Shown: positions 58,071 to 64,000 of the stretch, one piece after another | Layout of the letters: each line of letters opens with the position of its first letter | How positions within the stretch are numbered: the stretch's first letter is position 1 | NCBI RefSeq assembly: GCF_000313135.1 | Contig: NW_004457584.1 | Span: 530,653 to 594,652, forward strand | Direction: 5' to 3' | Origin: Acanthamoeba castellanii str. Neff | Lineage: Eukaryota; Discosea; Longamoebia; Acanthamoebidae | DNA: 64,000 nucleotides | The notes under the pieces: generated by a model | What the model was told of the DNA's origin: nothing | The model's database searches: none | What the model saw: only the letters and a program-made list of their open reading frames with translations | Made by a program: the position numbers and the translations under genes

Positions 58071-60693
58071 TTATGAGGAAATGGGGCGCGGGTGCACGGT
58101 CATGCGCATCCCGTAGCGCGCTCGCAGCGTGGTGGCGAACTCGGCCTCGGCCAGGTGGCCCGGCACCAGCTGCAACCGGAACCTCTGGCCCACCATCGCC
58201 GCCACTACATCGTCGTATGTGCGCGTGCGTGCGTGCGTGAGTGCGTGCGGTGGGGCGTGTGTAAACCTGGGCCTGACTTGAAAGCTCCCACGACGTACCC
58301 ATCTTGATCTCCTTGCGCGCCATCTCTTCACCGATGCACGAGCGGGGACCGGCGCCGAAGGGCACAAAGGTCATCGGGGCCGGCCACTTGCCCTCCTCCA
58401 CCTTCCACTGCTCCCGGTCCGGGTTGAACGTTTCTGCCCGACAATGATAATGATAATAATTATTATTATTCTTAGTCTTATTCTTATTCTTCCACCGAAA
58501 AGCCTTTCCTTTTCGGTGGAAGATGGGCGTACCGGGGTCGCTCCAGTTGTCCGGATGGTGCATCACGATGTAGGGCGACCAGGCCGCCTTGGTGCCCTTG
58601 GGCAGGAACCAGTCCTTGCCCTCTGTTTGTTTGTTTCATGAACGGTTTAAAATCGTGGCCCCGCCGGCATAAGGTGGGCGGTTGCATCGTACGGTGGTGG
58701 ATGGTGATGTCCCTGGTCACCTCCCTGCCGAGGCTGGGCGCCGATGGCTTCAATCTGAGCGTCTCCTTCATCAACTGCACATACATACACAAATGCAAAT
58801 ATATAAGTATTCACATTTACAAATAAAGAAGACAAAAAAACACTAATAACGTACCTTGTCCAGGAAGGTGAGCTGAGACAAGTCCTGGAAGGTGGGTGTG
58901 CGACCCGCCAGGACCTGGTCCAGCTCCGCGTGGAACCTGGCCTCGACGTCACTGTTCTGAGAGATGTAGTAGAAGAGCCACGTCAGCTGGTTCATGGTGG
59001 TGTCGTGGCCTGCGAACATGAACGTCATCATCTGCCGACCACACCACATCGAGTCGTGTGGGGAGTTAGCTTGCAACGTGAAATTGATTAATAAAATATT
59101 ATTAATAATTTTAAGAATATTAATTATAAATTATAAATTAAAGTTTGGGACCCAACCTGGCGGATGATTTCGTCGTCGTCAACCCATTGGCCTTCGGGCT
59201 TCTGGCTCTCGCGCAGCATGCACGCCAAAATGTCCCGCTCGTCATCGCGCACTCCGCTCTCTCTGCGCTCGACCACGATGCGTCGGAATGTGGTCTGCAG
59301 CAGCTCCATCTGCTTGAAGTACTTTCGCTCGGCTGACGCGTACAACAGATCAGTGATTACCACTTCATACGACACACGACACACACGACACACACGACAC
59401 ACGACACGGACCTGGAGTGCGCCAGATCTTCCAGATGGGAAACAGGGCAAGCCAGCGATTCTGGTAGAGGTGCCGCAGACAATCGTCGTAGGCCTACCAC
59501 GCACGGCACACACCGGTGAGCCGAGAGAGCGTCTTTGATTGTTCACTGCGTTCGATTGAAGGGCGAGGGGGAGCCGCCGGCACCTTGGGACTGTCGGGGT
59601 TCGTCTGCGTGCCAAAGTCGAAGCCGAGACACAGCTGGCCTGTGGGCCAACACTACAAATGTGAGCCACAAGTGTGCCTGTTTTTGGCGGGGGTGCCGTC
59701 TGTGGATCGCTCACCGATGACGTCGAAGGTGAGCCGCTGGAACTCGTCTTGCACGTCGAGGGGCTCGCCCGACCTCGCATGAGCGCCCAGGGCCTCGCAC
59801 AGAATCTCCGCTCGGTTCGCCACCCTATTCATCAACTGTCACGCACACATTCATCATCCACCAGCATAGTCATCTTCATCAATCATCATCATCATCCATC
59901 ATCCATCGTCCATCGTCCATCATAGCAAGGTGAGTGGTTGGTACCAGGTTGAGGTTGGACTTGTGGAACGCCGGACCGACCAGCTTCCTGCTCCTCCTGT
60001 GGCCATCGCCATTGAACTGGAGCACCAGTCCTGTAGGGCAGGGTCCGATTGTGGTCAGCGAGGCTGCGCTGGAAATTGAACGCAGGGCCGAGCCTGACGC
60101 ACCCGAGGCGATGTCGTGGAAGATGTCGTTGAGGTCCTTCTCGCGGTCGAATGTCATGTAGTCCTGGTCCAGCACCTGCTTGAGCACCTCGGGACTTCCG
60201 AGCACAACGCTGACGGCCATAAAACCGAGAAAGTGGGTGGTGAGCGTCTGGTCTCTACGCGCTGCAGTGTCAAGGGCGAGGGTGGGATCAACGCACTAGG
60301 GCTTCATGCCGAGCCAGAACGTGTAGACGGGGCCATAGAGGAGCGAGTGCTGCCTCAGCAGCTCGTGGAACGCTTCGACGGGGTGCACTGCAGAGGTGAT
60401 GACACCAGCAAAAAAAAGGAATAAAAATAAAGTCTTAAAAGGAGGGAAAAAAAAGAGGGGGAGCAGGCGTACGAAGATGAGCGCTGCCGATGATGGGAAA
60501 GGGGACTGGCCCAGCTGAAGGCAAGGTCCGCCACTTGTAGCGCAGGTACACCTGCAACACGCCCCCCCCCCGAAACGAAAATGATGTTGGCCAGTTGTGG
60601 CTTGGCGTTGCTTTCCGTGTGTGAGCAGCGTACATAGTGCAGGAGGATCGCCAGCACAGCCACGCCCAGACTGAGCAGCCACAGTGGTGCCAT
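58071..60693 (-). CDS. Cytochrome P450 monooxygenase
   Basis: The ATG at 60693 opens a membrane anchor (MAPLWLLSLGVAVLAILLHY), then the Pro-rich hinge LPSAGPVPFPIIGSAH. Downstream motifs are complete: FNGDGHRRSRKLVGPAFH (C-helix), the I-helix oxygen-binding motif MFAGHDTTMN, the K-helix ETLRLKPSAPSLGRE, LPKGTKAAWSPY, ETFNPDREQW and the heme loop FGAGPRSCIGEEMARKE with the Cys ligand. About 14 exons end at the TAA at 58071. It is an ER-bound microsomal P450 of ordinary length, by motif pattern nearest the CYP3/CYP4-type or plant CYP97-like groups. The substrate is not readable. The intron at about 58435-58530 contains a 14-bp hairpin. Confidence 0.92.
58489..58522. repeat. 14-bp perfect inverted repeat in a P450 intron
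   Basis: CTTCCACCGAAAAG at 58489-58502 and its exact complement at 58509-58522, with a 6-nt loop, lie close to the 5' splice site on the minus strand. Confidence 0.9.
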
Positions 60694-60779
60694 GGCCCAA
60701 AGAAGAAAAACGACCTTTTTATGTCTTTGTTTTATTCTTTTTTCGTGTCACACCCAAATTGACTGGGGGACAAATAACA

Positions 60780-61625
60780 CTATCTGACGATCATAACCGG
60801 GCAATGGGCGTTCTGGACCACGTACTCGGACACCGAACCGAGAACCAGCCTGCACGCGAAGAGTTTGCCGTCAGCCGCCACACACACACATCACACACAG
60901 CACACACACACACACACATCACACAGCACAACGAGCAACAACAACACGTCCACACGTTGTGACAATGTACCTTGACACGATGCCCAGGCCGCGGGTGCCC
61001 ATGACTACAAGATCGACGTTGCCCAGCTTCTCCAGTTCCTCGCAGATGGCCTCCCTCGCAGAGTGGGCTTCCTTGTTCTCATACGTGAATCGCTCCTGCA
61101 CCGCACCGGCCACCACACTGGATTAGCGCACGCGCAAACCGCACACGCACGACCGCACACGCGCACGCACACCACAGAGAAGACACGGCCGCGAAGTACC
61201 TTGGGAGCTTCGTCGGCCAGGTTCTCGAATTCATCGTGCGCCTTCTGCGCCTTCTCTCGCTCGTTCACGTCGTTCATGTGCCGCAGCTCGTGTTCCATCG
61301 GGTTCACCATCGACAACACGTCCAACACTCCACCTTGACCAACAAGTTCAACATTTTTATGCTTATTTAGAATTATATATTCACCATTTATTAATTATTA
61401 TTTATATTCACTATTCATTATTTATGCAATCTATACAAGATGATTTGTGGATGTACCTTCGGAGGAGGGCTTGAGGGGTTGCCCGTCGGGTCCGCGGGGT
61501 TCGAAGACTTCGCTCACGTGCAGCACCACCATCTCGCCGATGTTCTCGTCCACCAGCCTCTGTCCAGCCTTCAGTGCGCGCTTCGCTCCGTCCGACCCGT
61601 CCCAGCAGACAACCACTTTCTTCAT
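60780..61625 (-). CDS. Universal stress protein (UspA-type, ATP-binding)
   Basis: Exons 61625-61457, 61333-61200, 61095-60971 and 60849-60780 sum to 498 nt (165 residues). A single Usp domain spans the protein: KKVVVCWDGSDGAKRALKAG at the start, EMVVLHVSEVFEPRG, a helical middle (EREKAQKAHDEFENLAD), then NVDLVVMGTRGLGIVSRLVL and GSVSEYVVQNAHCPVMIVR. The G-x2-G-x9-G-S motif is intact, so ATP binding is expected. It is a cytosolic stress-associated protein of unknown mechanism. The ATG at 61625 is preferred; an upstream in-frame TTG is not a start. It is divergent from the methyltransferase gene. Confidence 0.92.
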
Positions 61626-61789
61626 CTTCTGCTTCAATGTTCCTTCAATCTTTGTTTAGTTCTGGTGCAATGGCTTCTCTGCCATGTGCGGCTGTGTGGG
61701 TGCCGCGGGGAGAAAACTTGATTGTTTCTCGATGAAATCGCAACGAATTACCACTCAATTATCATTTTGCGTAGTAAAAAAAACGATAG
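61626..61789. promoter_or_regulatory. Divergent promoter, USP / methyltransferase
   Basis: 164 bp between opposed start codons, ending in a poly-A run (GTAGTAAAAAAAACG) before the plus-strand ATG. Confidence 0.45.
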
Positions 61790-63202
61790 ATGCATGTGCT
61801 GCACAGATGGAAGCTCGATCGGGACCTGCCCGGCCCTGAGGAGGTCCTACATGGACAGGAGGCGAGGAAGAAATGGCTGAGCCGCTGGTCGTGCTCGTGC
61901 CAACTCGCGGCAGCCGATTCGAACACACCAGGACAGAATCTGGTGGTATTCATCTACTCTGAGGCCGACGAGGCCCTACGTCGTGGCTTCCCCTTCGCTG
62001 CTGATCTGGCCCAGCCACTCGCAGATGATGATCATCATCAATCGACGACGACTCTCCTGCTGCGGGGCCCGCTGCGCCAAGAGGACGCCCAACGACGTCA
62101 GACCGAAGAGCAGCAGCTGCACCAGCTCCTCCTGCGACACGTTCAACATCATCGCTCGGCCCTCGAGAAAGATGACGAGGTGAAGGTGTGCTACGCGCGC
62201 AAGGTGTATCGCTTTCCACTTCTTCCACAGCGACAGCAACGTACAGACGAGGCCGACGGCGACGTGGTGGTGTTCGTGCGGGAGGACCACGAGATCGTGC
62301 CGCACGGCCAAGTGTGGGAGGGCTCGGTCGAGATGGCCCGCTGGATCTGCGCTCACTACCACGAGCGCTTCAGAACCGGCAGTGGTCTAGTGCGTCCGCG
62401 CGTTCTCGAGCTGGGCAGCGGCTGCGGCCTGCCGGGCCTCGTTCTGGCTGCGCTCGGCGCTCAGGTTCGCCGCACACGCACGACCGCACACGCACACGCA
62501 CGACCGCACACGCACCACCGCACGACCGCACCCGCACACGCAGCATTGATTACTAATCAGAGCTGTGACCGCTTTGGCTCCAGGTCACTCTAAGCGATCG
62601 ATCGGAGGGCGCGCTGAACAATCTCGTACACAACGTCGGCGTCAACATGTCTGCGTTCACAGGTTTGTCCGTCTGGAAATGTCCACCGCTTTGCACCTTT
62701 TCTTTCGTACAAACTGACCGCACGTCACGCACACACAGGCTCGTCCCCGCCCGCGGTAGTGCACCTGGACTGGGCCGAGCCCGGAACCATGCGGCCGGTG
62801 TGGCCGCCGCAGGCGGTGGTCGGGTCGTCGTCGACCGACCCGCGCGGGTTCGACTTCATTGTGGGCACCGAGGTGGTCTACAGCGAGGAGGGTGCCGAGC
62901 ACCTCATCAACACCGTCAAGGCCTGGCTTCGCAACCACTGCGGCGACAACCACGCGGCCCGCCCATCGTTCTATCTTCTCCAGAACCCGCTGCGCGCGGG
63001 GCTCAAGCACTTTGTAGGCCTCCTCGCCGGCGCCGACCGACAGCTGGCCGACGACAAGCAGGAGCTGAGACGCGGACTTGCCCTCGAAGAACTGGACAGC
63101 GAGCACCGCCCGCCGCCATTGCCAGCGGCAGGACCACCACTCGCGTACGAGCCGAGCGAAACGGAGCAGCTGCGGTTGTATAGGGTCACCACTCGGGCCT
63201 GA
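61790..63202 (+). CDS. Family-16 (METTL21-like) SAM-dependent methyltransferase
   Basis: Exons 61790-62464, 62584-62662 and 62739-63202 sum to 1218 nt (405 residues). The N-terminal ~170 residues are Gln/His/Arg-rich and unrecognised. GQVWEGSVEMARWICAHY is the W-E-G-S/A entry typical of the family. RVLELGSGCGLPGLVLAALG is SAM motif I, VTLSDRSEGALNNLVHN is motif post-I, VHLDWAEPG follows, and FDFIVGTEVVYSEEG corresponds to the DxxY region, here E-V-V-Y. Family members methylate lysines on chaperones, eEF1A or similar targets. The target here is unknown. Its stop is 26 bp from the aquaporin stop on the other strand. Confidence 0.87.
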
Positions 63203-63228
63203 GCCCTCCAAGTACATGGCTCAACCCA

Positions 63229-63894
63229 TCACCGCTCGCTGGCCTGGTCGATTCGCTGTTCTTCCTCGTCCTCGGGACCCGCACGGCCGATCCCTGTGAA
63301 GTGAGCGCAACAAGCCCAACATCAGAGCGTTCACACATAAGCCGGCCCGCGTGCGCGTGCGTGCGGTCGTGAGCGCGTGTGCGTGTGCGGTGCGTACCGT
63401 TGGCGTCGAGCACCGCGTAGGGGTGCACTCGTGACCCCAGCATGAAGGTGAGCAGCGCGGCGAGGACCGCGCCGACCATCGGACCCACGATGAAGATCCA
63501 CACCTCGCGCAGGGGCTTGCCGCCCGCCAGCAGCGCCGGCGCCAGCGAACGGAACGGGTCCATCGACGCTCCGCCCAGCGGCCTGTCATCAACCTTGATC
63601 AGCAACCGCACTCACCACACGACACGACACACGACACACACCACACGACGATGATGAGGACGTACCCGCCAACGATGCCGAGAGCGGTGACGATGACGCC
63701 GACGGCGATGGCACCGTTGGCTCCGACCACCTTGGCGCGCTCCGCCACGTTGAGGTAGACGAAGTTCATCAGCGCCGAGAAGACGATCTCCATGGCGAGG
63801 CCGGCCTCGATGCTCACGCCGTCGGGCAGCGTGGCGCCCACGTCGCCCTCCTTCCCCAGAAAGCCCATCACCAGCAGACCCGCCATCATCGCTC
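63229..63894 (-). CDS. Aquaporin-like channel with a non-canonical second NPA, 5' part missing
   Basis: Only the C-terminal half is in the window; the exon starting at 63894 needs a further exon beyond 64000. Visible membrane segments are GAMMAGLLVMGF, SIEAGLAMEIVFSALMNFVY, AIAVGVIVTALGIVGG and VWIFIVGPMVGAVLAALLTF, in MIP order. The half-helix that should hold NPA-R reads GGASMDPFRSLAPAL: Asp for Asn and Phe for Ala, with the selectivity-filter Arg kept. The last exon encodes a charged tail (GPEDEEEQRIDQAS) and ends at TGA 63229-63231. It may conduct water, glycerol or something else; the altered motif prevents a prediction. Acanthamoeba expels water with a contractile vacuole, so a water channel fits but is not shown. 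Confidence 0.82.
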
Positions 63895-63920
63895 CTGTGC
63901 GCCAGTACAGTCTCAGTCGA

Positions 63921-64000
63921 CACGACACGACACGACACGACACGACACGACACGACACGACACGACACGACACGACCAACGACACGACACGACACGCACA
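63921..64000. repeat. (CACGA)n pentanucleotide repeat at the right edge
   Basis: Eleven perfect copies to 63975, then interrupted copies to the edge. It lies within an intron of the aquaporin gene. Confidence 0.95.

Noticed and set aside
63921..64000. Telomeric or CRISPR-like array
   Set aside because: The CACGA unit is a simple intron microsatellite like many others here. There are no spacers and the genome is eukaryotic.

Overview
The window is nuclear DNA of a free-living amoebozoan, most probably Acanthamoeba (close to A. castellanii). This rests on GC-rich coding sequence, very dense short spliceosomal introns (many donors read GTACG), tightly packed genes, and a mix of amoebozoan, plant-like and animal-like families. 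There is no bacterial or viral block. All gene models below were assembled by hand from exon content, GT-AG or GC-AG borders and phase continuity. Where I summed exon lengths, they divide by three.

Layout. 0-3.8 kb: a secreted protein cut by the left edge, then a TKL-type kinase fused to an arrestin-like domain. 3.9-9.0 kb: three same-strand genes for RFX-type winged-helix transcription factors. 9.6-19.6 kb: a myotubularin lipid phosphatase with a C-terminal RPEL-like motif, a Spartan (SPRTN) protease, an SPFH/band-7 membrane protein and a glutathione S-transferase. 19.6-22.6 kb: two more intact RFX genes and one degenerate copy. 22.9-27.4 kb: a secreted GH3 beta-xylosidase-like enzyme. 27.7-36.7 kb: Rab5, DNA polymerase kappa, the KEOPS subunit TPRKB/Cgi121, EMC2 and a Rab32-type GTPase. 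37-43.6 kb: a GT2 glycosyltransferase, an RNF5/RNF185-type RING ligase and a nodulin-like MFS transporter. 44-47.6 kb: two head-to-head GATA-finger genes. 47.7-55.0 kb: one very long CLU-TPR-LRR gene. 55-64 kb: a BTB/BACK protein with a zinc ribbon, a cytochrome P450, a universal stress protein, a family-16 methyltransferase and an aquaporin cut by the right edge.

The genes do not form one pathway. Recurring themes are transcription factors (six RFX loci, two GATA), membrane traffic (Rab5, Rab32, myotubularin, EMC2, RNF5) and genome maintenance (SPRTN, Pol kappa). Neighbours often share short divergent promoters, or converge with stop codons only 26-70 bp apart.

The strongest candidates for something undescribed are: the RFX cluster, with its fixed phase-2 intron and a shared C-terminal W/LLAWA motif; several unusual domain fusions (kinase-arrestin, myotubularin-RPEL, CLU-TPR-LRR-membrane tail, BTB-zinc ribbon); a Rab32-like GTPase with His in place of the catalytic Gln; an aquaporin with DPF in place of the second NPA; and CA/TG satellite tracts that are almost entirely confined to introns.
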